The notes under the pieces were generated by a model that was given only the letters and a program-made list of their open reading frames with translations, did not search any database and had not been told where the DNA came from. A stretch of 64,000 nucleotides of DNA from Rhabdophis nuchalis. Its lineage: Eukaryota > Chordata > Lepidosauria > Squamata > Natricidae. This document shows positions 1 through 12,500 of the stretch, piece by piece. The stretch is from positions 74,952,119 to 75,016,118 of the forward strand of contig CM077648.1 in the NCBI GenBank assembly GCA_039707465.1, read 5' to 3'. The position numbers and the translations under genes were made by a program. The first letter of the stretch is position 1. Each line of letters opens with the position of its first letter.

Positions 1-326
1 GTAGGGGGAGCGCAGGGGGGTCATGCCACACCCATAATGCTATGTGCGCAACCCCTTGCTTTTGGCGCACTTTTTTCGCCCTCCCCAGGCTCCAGAGGCT
101 TTCAGGGAACTTGGGGAGGGTGAAAACAGTCCCCCCCCCCCAACTTCAGAGGCTTCAGGAGCTTCCCTGAAGCCTCCAGAGGGTGAAAAACGGCCTCAAA
201 AGAAGGCCTAAATCAGATGGCCAGCACACACAAGCGTGCTGGAGCTGACAAGCAATGCCTCACGTGCCCTAAGAAATGGTTCTGCGTGCCACCTGTGGCA
301 CCCGTGCCATAGGTTCGCCATCACGG
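1..326 (-). mobile_element. Non-autonomous hAT element (GTGATGGCGAACC family), cut by window edge
   Basis: It ends with GCCATAGGTTCGCCATCACGG, the inverted terminal repeat of a family also seen at 3227-3418, 23097-23649 and 59610-59973. The interior has the family's CTCCAGAGG and GGTGAAAA blocks. It lies in ZFC3H1 intron 1. Confidence 0.75.
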
Positions 327-1749
327 CTCTAGGTTATAGAAAGACAGTACAGGTCAGGTGTTTTGAATACTTGAAAGGGCAATACGCAATGCAAATATAT
401 AAATTATTCCATTTTGCAAATTATCAACCCAATGGCCTAGGCCCTAGTGGCAGGCAAAGTTTCAAATACAAGTATCAACAATTTATCTAAAATTTAATTG
501 GCATTTGTAATGTTCAAATAATTCTCATAAGACAAGATGATCATGTAAAACTGTTTAAAGCAATTTTACACTTTTAAAATATAATTGAAAATATAATTGA
601 ATATAATTATATATTCAATAAACTATGAAAATGAAAAATAAAAACCTTATGCAGCAATAGATGAGGACGATTTGAGAAGTACTTTCATTCAAAATAAGAA
701 TACTAAGATAAATTGAAATACAGCTCTTAAAATTTCTGAATGCATCTTAATGCATCTTTATGTATTTGAAATGCAAACATACAGACCAAAACTACATCCT
801 ACTCCATAGTTGCATGAATAAAATTACATAATTAAAACCAATCCAAACAAAAATATTACTTAAGTGGTATGTATTGAAGATATAAGTGATTGTAGCAACA
901 ATATTCAATATCAACTCAAACTCATTAAATACACCTTCAATGAAAAGGAAGCTATAAAGTCTGTAGTTAAAAGCAGCAAAAATCTATCAGATTTCTGTGT
1001 TAATATCTGACCCTAATTGGGTCAATGCAGGTCACATGCCCCACAATATATTCTTAGTAACACAGGCTTAGCTATTCAATTTGCAATATAATCTTTTGAC
1101 TGTTTAAAAATCATTATACTAATATCAATATAGTATATAAAGGTGCATACTATATCTCCCTGAATTATTTCCACCAAACACTTTAGAGTTTATAAACAAA
1201 ATACTATCCTAATCATATTAGAAAAGCACAGCCAATTGATTTTTTTTTTAAATGGTTAATGTACAATATCTGACAATGCTTCTTAGCACTAATGCAATGA
1301 AGATTACCCAGTGTACTCTTCCAAAACTGAATAGCTAATAATCTGCATAAATGTGAAATTAAGTTCTAAATCTTTCAAGGTTCAATAACCAAACAGAGCC
1401 AAAATGACAGCAGTGAATCTTTCTAATCTATTAATGTTCCATTTTTCAGCAGTTTTCCAAGCAGGTCAACATCTGCATGCCCCCCCCCCCCTTCTGTAAA
1501 TACTCTTTTTAAACATTCATGTTTGCAACTTTTCCTGTGTTTCTAAAACAGCTCTCCCAACCTGGTGATCTGCTCAGCACAATTACCATTATTCTTGGCA
1601 AATCTCAACAACTCTGCGTTCAGATCCTCCATCACCCTCTGACTACAAACAGCTCTTGACCCTTTATGATGCCGTCACCGTAGGCTGCACCCAACCTTGA
1701 GGAAGCCAAGACAATCAGGAGGATTTCTCCCGAATTATCGCTTTGTATG
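327..1749. other. ZFC3H1 intron 1, AT-rich, nothing recognised
   Basis: AT-rich intronic sequence with a poly-C run near 1482-1491. I found no exon, RNA gene or repeat I can name. Confidence 0.5.
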
Positions 1750-1757
1750 AGCTAACC

Positions 1758-1869
1758 CAGGATCTCCAACCTTTGCAACTTTAAGTCTGAAGGACTTCAG
1801 CTCCCAGAATTCTGAAGGACTTAAGCTGAAGTCCTTCAGACTTAAAGTTGCAAAGGTTGGAGACCCCTG
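1758..1869. mobile_element. Fold-back hAT MITE (family A), ZFC3H1 intron 1
   Basis: The arms are near-perfect inverted copies (CAACCTTTGCAACTTTAAGT and its complement). It is flanked by the perfect 8-bp duplication AGCTAACC at 1750-1757 and 1870-1877, typical of hAT insertion. It sits about 140 bp beyond the exon 1 donor. Confidence 0.88.
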
Positions 1870-2005
1870 AGCTAACCGAGACCTGTAATCGGACTGAAAA
1901 CGAACCAAGATAGCACATTTAAGTCGCCTCATGCACAGCCCCCCTTCCCTCGAGATAAAACAACAGCAGAGCAGTAGCAAGAAGCCACTGTTATGACAAG
2001 GATAC

Positions 2006-2567
2006 ATTTCCGAGGCGAAGGCTCCCTCCAGCCTTGGCTGCCGCTGTATCCACCTCCTCCTCCCGAGGGCTTTCCAGGGGAATTGCCACCTCGGCTCCTG
2101 CCCCAGCGGCCTCCGCCCCGGTAGGCCCTGCCTCGAAAACGAAACCGGTCCAGCGCGTTGTGGCTGCGTTCCCAGAACGAGAGTCGCGGGCCGGCGTCGG
2201 GGTGAGGGCCGGGTGGCAGCCGCGAGCACGAAGAGGAAGGAGGCGGCTGGCCACGGAAAGGCTCCTTGAGCCGGTAGCCGCCGTGCCCGTGGACGTGTCC
2301 GAGTTCCGGGGGAGGCTGGTGGCGCAAGTGTGGGAAGCGGCGAGAGGAGGACGGGAGGCTGTTCCGCAGGTCGGGAGGCGGCCTGCGTCGGGCGTAAGGG
2401 CCCCGGGCGCCACTCCGCTCTCTGCCGCTGGGTTCGGGGGGTGCATCGTTATTGTCGTCGTCGCTGATTTCGCCGTCCTCGAGTTCCCCTTCCTCTTTCG
2501 GGGAGAGGCCGCTCGGGGTCGTCGTCGTCGCCGCCGCCGCCTTCTCCTCAGCCGCGGAAGCCGCCAT
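2006..2567 (-). CDS. ZFC3H1: ZFC3H1, first coding exon (partial gene)
   Basis: This is the N-terminus of zinc finger C3H1-type containing protein, a large nuclear protein that links the exosome cofactor MTR4 to polyadenylated RNA in the PAXT pathway. The ATG at 2565-2567 opens an Ala/Thr-rich start, followed by the diagnostic acidic block GLSPKEEGELEDGEISDDDN (about residues 19-38). Next come Arg/Pro-rich and Gly-rich stretches, the conserved segment FWERSHNALDRFRFRGRAYR (near 131-150), and WREPSPRK at the end. The exon closes after one base of codon 188, with a GT donor at 2005-2004 on the minus strand. Reading past this donor gives unrelated residues, so the splice is preferred. The zinc finger, coiled-coil and HAT-repeat parts lie left of the window. 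The family assignment is strong. The exon lies in a CpG-rich block and is transcribed away from TMEM19. Confidence 0.93.
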
Positions 2568-2990
2568 AGGAGTTCCTCAGCGCTCACTGGGCCGCAAGAC
2601 GCAGAAGAAAACGCCCCGGGCTGGCCCGCCCACAAGCGCACCGCTCACTTTCCGTGCCTTTTTCCAAGTGGCGCGACGGGCCCCGTCAGACCCCAAACTT
2701 GTACGCGCAACACCACCCTTCTTCCCCTTTGCTCTCGAGACTCTCGCGAGACTTCGCTCCCCCCCCCCCCGCTCTTCCCCTTCCTCAAAGGATGGCGGCG
2801 GCGGAGGGAGGGGGGAGAGGAGAGGAGCATCACAAAGGGGGCAGCGAAATGCACGTTGGGAATTGTAGTCCCCCCCCGCCGTCAGGAAATTGAGGAGCTC
2901 TGTCGCAATGCAACGAAGAGCCGGGAAACCATAACGGTTCTTTTAACGGCGGTTGTCCCTGCTGTAAAAATGATGAGGGAAAAGAATGCC
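2568..2990. promoter_or_regulatory. CpG-rich promoter region upstream of ZFC3H1
   Basis: GC- and CpG-rich sequence continues from ZFC3H1 exon 1 into its upstream flank, with poly-C and poly-G runs near 2760-2775 and 2865-2880 and no TATA box that I can see. This is the expected position of the ZFC3H1 promoter. In mammals it is shared with the divergent gene THAP2, but no THAP2 coding sequence is visible on the plus strand here. The long plus-strand open frame through 2034-2993 is only the antisense of the GC-rich exon. Confidence 0.6.
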
Positions 2991-3226
2991 TGAAGATCCA
3001 TTAAAGGCTGCCTAAGAGCTTAATTTAGGCGTAGATGCAGAACAAGACAGAACTCAGCTTTACCGGTGGGTTTGGTTATAGTAGTTCATCATTGGCTTGT
3101 GGAATCCTCCGCTGTAAAATGTGGAGATGGCAGCTATCCTCTTAGAAGCTTTAAATGAGGAGTGGCCTCATTCCGAAGAAGATGGAGACAAAAATCCAAT
3201 AAGAAGTGGCTATGTCCAGTCTAGAG

Positions 3227-3418
3227 CCGTGATGGCGAACCTATGGCACGGGGCCACAAGTGACACGCGAAGCATTGCCCTGTCAGCTCCAGCTCGCTTG
3301 TGTGCACTGGCCAGTTGATTTAGGCCTTCTTTTGAGGCCGTTTTTCGCCCTCTGGAGGTGGGGGGGAAGCTGTTTTCACCCTCCCCAGGCTCCTAGAAAG
3401 TCTCTGGAGCCATCACTG
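3227..3418 (+). mobile_element. Non-autonomous hAT element, internally deleted
   Basis: Begins CCGTGATGGCGAACC and ends GAGCCATCACTG, with the perfect target duplication GTCTAGAG at 3219-3226 and 3419-3426. At 192 bp it is about half the length of the 59610 copy. It interrupts a short open frame starting at 3121 whose identity is unknown. Confidence 0.88.
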
Positions 3419-3429
3419 GTCTAGAGAGA

Positions 3430-3730
3430 AAACCAGGGGGAGAAGTTCCTCAACTATTTAAAGGGCTGTCACCTGGGGGGGGGGGGGAGTGTAGCTTTAT
3501 TCTAAGAAAGGTAGGAGAAGAACCAGCAGGTGCAGCAGAAGCTTTACCAAAGACGAACCGAACTTGAAATGAGGAATACTCTGGCAGTGGTTCAAAGAGT
3601 TTCCTAGAGTTGGAGCACGATCCGTCTCTAGAAAGAAATATTACAGGACTATGATTGGGGGAATCCCAGCTCAAATTCAGGAAGTTGGAGAAGACAACTG
3701 AGTTCCTTTCCAACCCTGTGAGTCTCTAAA
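3430..3730 (+). mobile_element. Old CR1/L3-like LINE 3' fragment
   Basis: The word order matches the 3' non-coding end of CR1-type LINEs: a CTATTTAAAGGGCTGTCA block, then AGGTAGGA, a GTCTCTAGA segment and a CCTTTCCAACCCTGTGA terminus. It is strongly diverged, so the family is uncertain. Confidence 0.5.
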
Positions 3731-3871
3731 TCATAAAACCAATACTATAGAATCACGTTTTATAAATGAAATGGCTGGAAATAGCTTGTTGCTAATACCT
3801 TGTCAGTGGGCTTTCCATATGTATTTGGTTAGTCACTGTAGAAACTGTGGATGCAAAGAAGGACTTTAGAA

Positions 3872-4348
3872 CAGGGGTCCCCAACCCCCAGGCCGCGGAC
3901 TGGTGCCGGTCCGTGGCTTGATAGTAACTGGGCCGGAGTGAGCGGCGGAGAGAGTAGCGCAACTCTTAGGAAAGTGTAGCAAACACTCCACTCTCCTGGC
4001 AACTGGCCAGGGCGCTCCCCAGGGGCAGGACGGGGGCAACGGCCTGCATTGGGGAGGGTTCGGGGCACCACCTGGCCCTACACAGGAGGAAGGGGCTGCC
4101 AGGCCCTCCTGCCTGGGACGTAGTCCATCCTTCCCTGCCCCAGCCGAGGATCCTTCACCCGGGACCCCTGGCAGCTTTCCCGCCCGGTTGCACACAAGGC
4201 ACCCTCCTCGGATCGCGTCCCCACGAGACGCGGGCTCCCGCCTCGGGTTCCACGTGACTCGACTCACCCGCTGGAGGCTCCCACCGGTCCGCGGAATTTT
4301 TTTTACATGAAACCGGTCCCTGGTTCCAAAAAAGGTTGGGGACCCCTG
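3872..4348 (+). mobile_element. Non-autonomous hAT element with CAGGGGTCCCCAACC termini
   Basis: Terminal inverted repeats CAGGGGTCCCCAACC and GGTTGGGGACCCCTG, with the perfect target duplication CTTTAGAA at 3864-3871 and 4349-4356. The subterminal region carries inverted GGTCCGTGG/CCGGTCC blocks. It is 477 bp with no transposase frame. Confidence 0.92.
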
Positions 4349-4365
4349 CTTTAGAAGGTTTAAAG

Positions 4366-4500
4366 CAGAGGTTCCCAAACTTGGCAACTTTAAGACTTGT
4401 GGACTTCAACTCCCAGAAATCTCCAGGCAGTTCTGCTGGCTGGAGATTTCTGGGAGTTGAAGTCCACAAGTCTTAAAGTTGCCAAGTTTGGGGACCTCTG
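4366..4500. mobile_element. Fold-back hAT MITE (family B)
   Basis: A 135-bp near-perfect palindrome with arms CTTGGCAACTTTAAGACTTG and complement. Flanks are GTTTAAAG and CTTTAAAG (7 of 8). It inserted almost directly beside the duplication of the preceding hAT element. Confidence 0.88.
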
Positions 4501-4508
4501 CTTTAAAG

Positions 4509-5185
4509 TCTCAGAAGTACTTTATTTAAGTGCTTCTCTTCAGTTCATGATGCAGCAGAAAAGAGGAATACTTGTAATTGCAACGAGGCTAGTAATGCAA
4601 TGTCATGATAGTGACTTTCCTGTGTTCCCTAGGACAGGTTCAGAAAAGTGATGATTCTTGTGGGTTCGTTTCCACTCCTATTCAACATCATCTATTGTTG
4701 GAAAAATAATCACTTAACATGTGAACAAGTAGGAATAGGTGAATATAATCAAGTGTAGATTTTAAGTTTAGCCACCTACCAAGTTGCTGAACTAAAAGGT
4801 TGTAAGTACAGAGAGGTATAAAATGATAATGGACGCAGCTGCCTTTCTGTTGGACACAACCACTCCCATGTATCTGAACCTCCTGTGAGTATTTCTAAAC
4901 AGGAGCCTAGAGCAATGTTGAAATTTTGCTAAAACCTTGACCAGGTTTTGGGGAAGGATATAAGGGGACTAGGAAGGAGCAAATGATAATAGCAAACTGT
5001 TCTTGATTAGCATTGCCAGGGAATAGCAACACCTGGAAATACCTTACGGAGTACAGATAGTCTTTAACTTACAACCATATTGGAGTCTGTCCATTAGGAT
5101 CAGATGTCAGGACAAATATGAAAAGAACTGCCTCAAGTAATGACTAGTCATCCCTCCTCTGGGAAGTGGAGCGTGGGGTGCCTCA
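4509..5185. other. Intergenic, no gene seen
   Basis: AT-rich sequence. A stretch near 5050-5140 (TAACTTACAACCATA) resembles a squamate repeat also hinted at near 36150-36290, but I cannot name it. Confidence 0.4.
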
Positions 5186-5640
5186 GGGGTAGGATACAAT
5201 ACAATACAATACCAATATAATACAATACAATAATACAATACAATACAATAATACAATACAATACCAGAGTTGGAAGGTACCTTGGAGGTCTTCTAGTCCA
5301 CCCCCCTGCCTAGGCAGGAATCTTATACCGTTTCAGAAAAAAGTTATCCAACATCATCTTAAAGACTTCGTGTTGGGGCATTCACAACTTCTGGAGGCAA
5401 CTTCTGTTCCACTGACTAATTGTTCTAACTGTCAGGAAATTTCTCCTCAGTTCTAAGTTGCTTCTTTCCTTGATTAGTTTTCACCCATTGCTTCTTGTTC
5501 TGCCCTCAGATACCTTGGTAAATAGTTTGACTCCCTTTTCTTTGTGGCAACCCCTGAGATATTGGAACACTGCTATCATGTCTCTCCTCCTTCTTTTCAT
5601 TAAACTAGACATACCCAGTTCCTGCAACCGTTCTTCATCA
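5186..5640 (-). mobile_element. CR1 LINE 3' end, antisense, with ATACA microsatellite
   Basis: The complement of the CR1 3' terminus is clear: AGAGTTGGAAGGTACCTTGG, GTCTTCTAGTCCA, CCTGCCTAGGCAGGAA, then ACAACTTCTGGAGGCAACTT. The (ATACA)n tract at about 5198-5262 is the expanded 3' tail. The element is 5' truncated. Confidence 0.85.
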
Positions 5641-6302
5641 TCGAGCTCTTAGGAGAGATCCTGGGAGGTCTAATGCAGGTACAAGGCCACCTGCCTTGGG
5701 TCTCCCACAGCCTTCCTCACCACGAGTTACCCAATGCTCCATTTCCCATCCATTGAGCAACTTGCATACATGCCTACCACACAGCTGACTGGCTTGCTGG
5801 CAACCAACAATGTGGAAGGAAAAGATGGGGTGTGCCTGTCTTTCCTGGTTGCTGCTGCCCTTTTGGGGCAAAAAAAAAAAAAAAAGGATGGGTTTCCTAG
5901 CCTTTCAGAGCTATAATTTCAATATTTGCATATTTTCAGGAAGTTTTACCCTCTCCCCCAAATCCACATTTTTCAAGAAAGAAAACAAAAAAAAAGCTGG
6001 GATTTACAAACTTGTCTAACTTTCACCACCACCACCCATTAGGTTTTGAAATGAAACTCCCCACCTCTGCCCTCCAATCTCTATCCCTTTTAACAGCTTG
6101 ATTTGCTACGTATACTGCATGCCTGGAAAGAGGTGGCAAAATCTGTAAGTTATTTACCTTGACCCAGGCTGAAGAGCATGGGAAAGGGATGATGCAAGGA
6201 AAGAAAATCGTTCTGCAGCAAAAGTCTGGTTCATAAAAGCGGTCACATAGCAAAAAACATTGAAAGGACTCAGTTTCTGTCCCATTTGCTGCACATGTTG
6301 TG
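5641..6302. other. Intergenic, no gene seen
   Basis: No feature recognised; contains a poly-A run near 5870-5885. Confidence 0.4.
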
Positions 6303-6310
6303 CTCTAACT

Positions 6311-6441
6311 CAGGGGTCTCCAACCTTTGCAACTTTAAGTCTGAAGGACTTCAGCTCCCAGACTTCTCCAGCCAGCAAAGCTGGAGAAGTCTGGGAGCTA
6401 AAGTCCTTCAGACTTAAAGTTGCAAAGGTTGGAGACCCCTG
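6311..6441. mobile_element. Fold-back hAT MITE (family A)
   Basis: Inverted arms starting CAGGGGTCTCCAACC, with the perfect duplication CTCTAACT at 6303-6310 and 6442-6449. The two arms differ at only a few positions over about 60 bp. Confidence 0.92.
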
Positions 6442-6449
6442 CTCTAACT

Positions 6450-7459
6450 GGTTAAACTTTTTGAGCTGAATTTTTTTCTTTAACTCCTCCAGGCAACAAG
6501 CTGCACTGGGGGCATAAGGAAATGCTTTAGAATTACTTCTCATGAAATAGAAATATACAATTTCTATCAGTTTGAAGGCATGGTGAAGACAAGGCTTGGC
6601 ACTGCTCCATTGCATCACTTAAAACCTAAAAAACAATATCAAATGCTTGGCTTCACCTAATTTTGGGTGGGCTTGAAAAGTAATAAAAGTTTTCAGAGAG
6701 AGATGGCAAATAATGTCTAGCAGTCGCAAATACCTAAACCCAGCATCATTTCAGAAATTATATAGATAATTTTAATTAATATCTGGGATGTTGCAGGAGA
6801 GCATAGAGAGGTTTCAAAGAGACAGCAAGACAAATTTAGACATTGGGAATATGGTTTTGAAGAAAACCGACCAATAAAAAATACCAGGTTAAAGATTCAA
6901 GAACTCAGATAACTAACAATACGGTTTAATGTTCAATGTGCAAGACAAATAACTAGGCTGAGGTCAGCAACTGAGGAAGCAAACAGGAGGGAATGGGAGA
7001 ATGTGTCACTAGAACATTTTCTCACAATTTTTTTCTAAATTTTTGTTTAGTACTTTCTCTTTGATTTATTCTGTTGTCATTATCAAATGTAGTCTTTTTT
7101 ATTTTTTATTTTACTATTTAAATAATAAAAACACCTAGAACTGTTTTTTGTGAGGAGGGTGGCCATATACAGTAAATGTGATAAACAGACAAACAGACAT
7201 CCTTAAAATAAGAAACTGGAGAAACACACCAAAGCCCCATATTCCCTTGACCTGAGTTACGTGTGGGCTAAGGATATACACTTTTAGTACCGTTCCAATG
7301 CATTTTGTGCACTTTTATATGAATCATTTAAAATTAAGTTGGAATAGGATTGGGGTAATAATTAACAAAACAGGTACAGATCATGCTGGTTCTCCAGCTT
7401 TAATTGAACCATGATTCTCTACAACTCCAACCAGTATGATAAAGAATGCCCTGTGTTCT
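6450..7459. other. Intergenic, AT-rich, nothing recognised
   Basis: No exon or repeat that I can name. Confidence 0.4.
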
Positions 7460-9180
7460 AATTCATCCATAATTAGAGCCACACAATATTATCTCCAATA
7501 TCTCCACAATATTGGAACGAGACCTCATTCCAGAGGACAGGCACTGTGACAGAAACTGTGCACTTCCATGGTTCTGATAGAGGGTATTATTTAATGGGAG
7601 ATAGTGGTTTCTCAAGTAACCAGGATCTATGCCATGAAGAGCTTTATAGCTAACTTTGAATGGCACCCACTTGCAAACCTACAGCGACTGCAAATTACAA
7701 ACTAAAGATGCTACATAGATATCCTAATGCTTGCCTGCACTGTTATATTCTGAACTAACTGAAGGTTCCAATTGGTCTTCAAGACAACCCATCTAAAAGC
7801 TGTAGTCAAGCCATGAGATGAGCAGGACATGAGTGATGTGTCTCCTGATCTACAAAAGGATGCAACCGACACACCAGATGAATCTGTACAAACAGCTGTC
7901 ACCTTCTTGACCACAGCTATTACTTGCTTATCAAACGGGAAGTGTGAATCCAGGAAGGCCTATAGGTTGTGCACCACTCTTAAGTGGAGAAGTACAACCC
8001 TATCCAAAGACAGAGGTGGAATTTCCTAGGTCTGGGTGGGACACACACCCAAAATATTTCAAAACTGTGTTGGAGACAGTTCCTATCCATGCAAATCCAT
8101 ACAGACTATAGACACTGGGGCAGAATTTTGGTAATCTCACGTGGCCAGGCTGGGATTGAGAGATATAATTGAGTATCATTACTATATTGATAATGCTGAA
8201 CCCCAAACTGTGGATGGTACCCAGTAGTGGTTTCATGTAGATTTTGAAATAGAGGGCAGAGAGTAGACTCCTATGGTACATCCCCCCCCCCCCCAACAAA
8301 GAGGCCAGGAGAGTAATCGGTCCCCACCCACCCCCAACCAATACCAACTGGACTCAGCCCTGGAAAAAGATTGCTACCTTTAACCTAGCTCCACCGTGGG
8401 CAATCTACAAGTGTGACCAAAGTTGCCTCAGTACTAAATATGGTCCTGAAACCTGACTGAAAGAAAACTGGATACTCTGTTTCCTATAAAGTTTTCATCA
8501 ACTACAGATCAATCGCTTTCTCAAAAACCATCTCCCAAAAGGGAAGGAAACTGGATGATAATTGTCGAAAGCAGATAAGGTTCAAGGATGGACTTGTGAG
8601 GGGATGAGAGGACCACCACCTTTCATGGTAGATGGTACTATCCCCTCTTATGCTGAGGACACAGCATGAACATAACTGCAAGTTGCCTCCCTGGCTGCTT
8701 TTACAACTCAAGAAGGGCCTGGATCCAGAAACAGGTGGCCAGGTTAACAGCAGAGAGGCCCTCCAGGGAGGGATTACAGCAGTGATTTGAAAGGCAATAT
8801 GTCCATAGCAATGGATGAGGTCAATGTCGGCCACTTCTAGATTCTATATTAATCCCAACATGACAAAAAACAAACAAACAGCAAGTATGCAGGCCATTAG
8901 TAACTTGACTCAGGCCACAAATTCCTAGGTGCTCAGTAACTTAAAGCACGTGAATGGCAAAATAAAATTCCAAGGACCAACAGCCTTGCCAACTTGGGAA
9001 CAAATCCAGCAGCTCAGGCAAGGATGACACTGGGCAGCAGGTAGAGTAATACATTATCAGCAATCCCAGATGTTCCTCTAAGCCCAACTTCAACACCTCA
9101 CATCTGGTTATCTGTAAAGCAAAGTCCTTGAAAGCTTGCAACAATTCACAAATGGCAATAGTCACCCTCCTCCCCCGGGC
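7460..9180 (-). mobile_element. Ancient L2-like LINE relic, antisense
   Basis: Scattered minus-strand segments follow the order of the L2 3' coding half, which is well preserved at 50140-52965. Examples are PFKVSYKALHGIDPGYLR (about 7600-7660), the complement of ATTCTGAACTAACTGAAG (7749-7766), and the complement of ATCATTACTATATTGATAATG at the YADD region (about 8176-8196). Heavily mutated and non-functional. Confidence 0.6.
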
Positions 9181-9497
9181 TGTCAGCAGGTACAGAACTT
9201 AGCCCTATTCTTTTTAATATAGCTTTATCAATCCTTCAAAATAATATTAATACTTTCTTTGAAAGGAAAGTCTAATGCTCTTCAAAGATCATTAAATCTG
9301 TGCTGGTCAGGAGCCTGTCAAAGTCTTGAAAACACTATGGAATGGATCAGTCAGATATTATTTCCACAGTAGTGTATATCAGAGATGGTGACTCTTTGAG
9401 AGCTGTATGCGATGAAATTTCATTTTAATGTATGCCAATTAGTGTACATTTAAAGTGAAAATAAAGTTATTCTAAGTCTAAATCTAAGCTAGTTCTG

Positions 9498-9580
9498 CAA
9501 ACGGTATAGGGTTTCCTGCCTAGGCAGGGGGTTGGACTACAAGACCTTCAAGGTCCCTTCCAACTCTGCTATTGTATTTA
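9498..9580 (+). mobile_element. CR1 LINE 3' terminus
   Basis: Contains GGTTTCCTGCCTAGGCAGGG and CCCTTCCAACTCTGCTATTG, the CR1 3' end, severely 5' truncated. Confidence 0.8.
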
Positions 9581-12500
9581 TTGTAAAAGCCAGGTGTCTT
9601 GCATCTCCTGCAGCACAAGCAACATGAGTATGGAGGCCAATTCATATAAATCACAAGGGAAATGACTGCAATAGGCCAAAATGTCCTTAGGTACTGTGCA
9701 GATTCAAATTTCAGCAGTATTGGTGGTGAAGCATGCAAAATTATGTGTGTAGCACAAACTGTGTAGCAGAAGAGGGAAAACATTACTTTAAACCTAGACC
9801 AGCTAGGATGAATTTGAAGTGTCTCAAGAGATTGACATAAAGGCAATGACACAGTAAAAAAAAAAAGCACTTATTGTCCATGTTCATGTAATGAATAAGG
9901 GGATGTGAAGAGCAACCTTGAATTTTTCCTGTTTGATTGGCCAACATAAAACCATTGCATTTAAAGACTGGATATATACATGCTTTCTTGATAGTACATT
10001 GAACTTCATGCAAATTTATTTTTTAATAAATACAATGTAAATTTCTCTTGTCTCTATTCCCTTGTCTACTATAGAACAACAATTCTTAGAACTGAACTCA
10101 TAAATCTTTTGGATTTTCATCTGTTAGATTACAGATTATCTAGATTAATGGATTCTAGTTTTTTGTTCTGATTTTGTGCTGAATTTCATGAAATTGAAAT
10201 TCAATTTCTAAAATTGAAGAATTATTCCCATATTTTAAAAATGATTTTAAAAAGAGTAGTGTAAGAAATAGTGTGATTTTATATTTCAAATTATACATAA
10301 TGTCCTAGTTACTGTTTGCAGTGGAAGTGCCTTAAATCAGGGGAAACAAGCCCTCTCAATGTCATTGAATGTCCAGTTAGCTGGCCATATAAAAATTAAG
10401 ATCAAACAGTATCTGGAGTGCCATAGGTTCCCAGTCCATGTTTTGAATGAATCTGTAAATGAAAACTGTATTTTTGAAGTGGGTTTATTTTGCTTTTTAA
10501 ATAATTATAAATTTATATTTAGTACTAAGATATATCACATTTGCTCAGCCATGTAGCTGAATGAAAAACAGCAATTATGTATTGCTCAATGATCTGTATC
10601 TCTAATTCTACATATTTAGATGCAGTAATACAGCCTATGTGATATATCAAATTACTACTGCACCTGAATTTAGTGTGGCTTACTTTTGAAACAACATTCA
10701 GACTATAGAATATGTGTCTATTGGTAGATCCTCCAGAAATTGTATAGAATTGAGTTATGCAGATTATGAAACAATGATGAAAGTGGATAATCAGAATTCT
10801 GTTTCCAACAAAATGTGCCAATAAAATATGCTGGGTGGATCTCCAATTTCACAAGAGGAGAATGATGGAATAAATTATAGACATTACTTTGATGTGAAGC
10901 CTACATGTTAAGGCACACCCTCTTTCTTCTTCCAGTGCTGTTTTGTCTTTTAAGGAAGTGAGTCATGAGAGAGAGCCTAAATTCTTCCACATAAATGAAA
11001 GAATGTGAAACAAAATTAGAGTGGGCGAAAAGGAAATCCAGATCATTTTTTCTATTCTATTGGAAATTATTGTTATTGACAACTTACTATGACATGTTTA
11101 ACATTTTCCCAGGATTCCCGGTGGTGATTTTGAGATACATATTTCGCTTGCATTCCATAGTTCTTGGATTTCAAAGCTGTGCAAGATTCTCAGTAACAGG
11201 TAAGTGATATCAATTTTTCTATTCTACCTATTTATTTCTTCTGTTTCAATCAATGTTTTACATTTTTCTTTCTATCTGTACCACTGTGAGAAAAGTTCTA
11301 CAAAATCTTCCAGCACAAATGAGGAATATTTTCTTAATATAACTAGTGCAGTTAATATGTTCCTTTCTTACATTTGATGTGTGCTATATTTCACATGTGT
11401 GTATAGTTAATATCCTTACAAATTAACAAACACGATTATGAAAAAAATGAGAAATAGGATGGAAAAGAAATAATAAAAGAAAATAGAACTGGAGTGAAAC
11501 ATGCTGCTGCTGAAACTACGGATAGAAATAGTAGTTTGCAACATGAATATAGGCAATTGTAGAAAGGTGGTCTAAGATACTGCCCAAAACTGTTATTAAT
11601 CTGTCAGTTGTAGTGATGCAAGAGAATATAATCCACTAGCTTCCTAGAGAAAACAACTAAAAGGAACAACTCCCTAGGTTCTTTTCTGCTTCACATTGCA
11701 TCTGGTACTTGCTGATCAACAGCAGCTTGATTATTGCAGAGATTCTTTAGATTCTAAAGATTCTTACCTTCTAAAGTTTAGAAGGTAAGCTTTGCATCAG
11801 GCATTCAGATAGTTTGGTTAGGACCAGGCTTTAAACTGTAATTGTTTATCAACTTTGCATTTTTCTCAACCAGCTTTTTAGATTAATTATTCAATCTTTT
11901 AGGTGTTCCTTTGAGTCTTAATCCTGTTTTTCCCATGTAATCTCAAAATATTTTATTGTTGGAAATGAAATCTTAAATGTTCTCTTCCCATCTTCAAGAA
12001 GAGCCAAGGTTTTGCATAGTCTTGGTGTAATATTTGGATATCAGTTACTGTATTTATAAGATATTTTCTTTACCTTGGTCTCCATTATTTAAAAAGTACT
12101 TACTTTAGGGGACTGTTATGTTGATTTTTTTTAAATATAATTCTTGGGCCAGCATTTATTACAAATTTAGTTTTTCTTATTGACAGGTTTCAACAAAGCC
12201 TGTAACAATAATGTACATGTTAATGTGTCTGGTCAGAGGAGGCAAAAAGTTCAGGAACAGTTTTGAAGTTCTGTGATCATGCTTATATGTAAGCTTAATA
12301 TGGGCAATACAACATATGATCAGAAAAAGGAGTCAAGTCCATGAGAAGAAGAAAAAATTACATGCATAAAGCAACTGTTGAGTCAATAGCAAATGGGATA
12401 ATTGCCAAATAACAGTGATTACTTGCTATCAGAAATTTAACACTTTCAAGAAAGAAATATGACTACTTTTGATATTCAAGAATGGGGGTTTTCAGGTCAA

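Noticed and set aside
1735..2229. 164-codon minus-strand frame over ZFC3H1 exon 1 and intron
   Set aside because: Alternative frame of the same GC-rich exon that then runs into a MITE.
2034..2993. 319-codon plus-strand open frame
   Set aside because: It is the antisense of ZFC3H1 exon 1 and GC-rich promoter sequence; low-complexity Arg/Ser/Ala composition and no known motif.
5197..5270. Regularly repeated ATACA units, considered as a CRISPR-like or satellite array
   Set aside because: Simple 5-bp microsatellite at a CR1 tail; no spacers.
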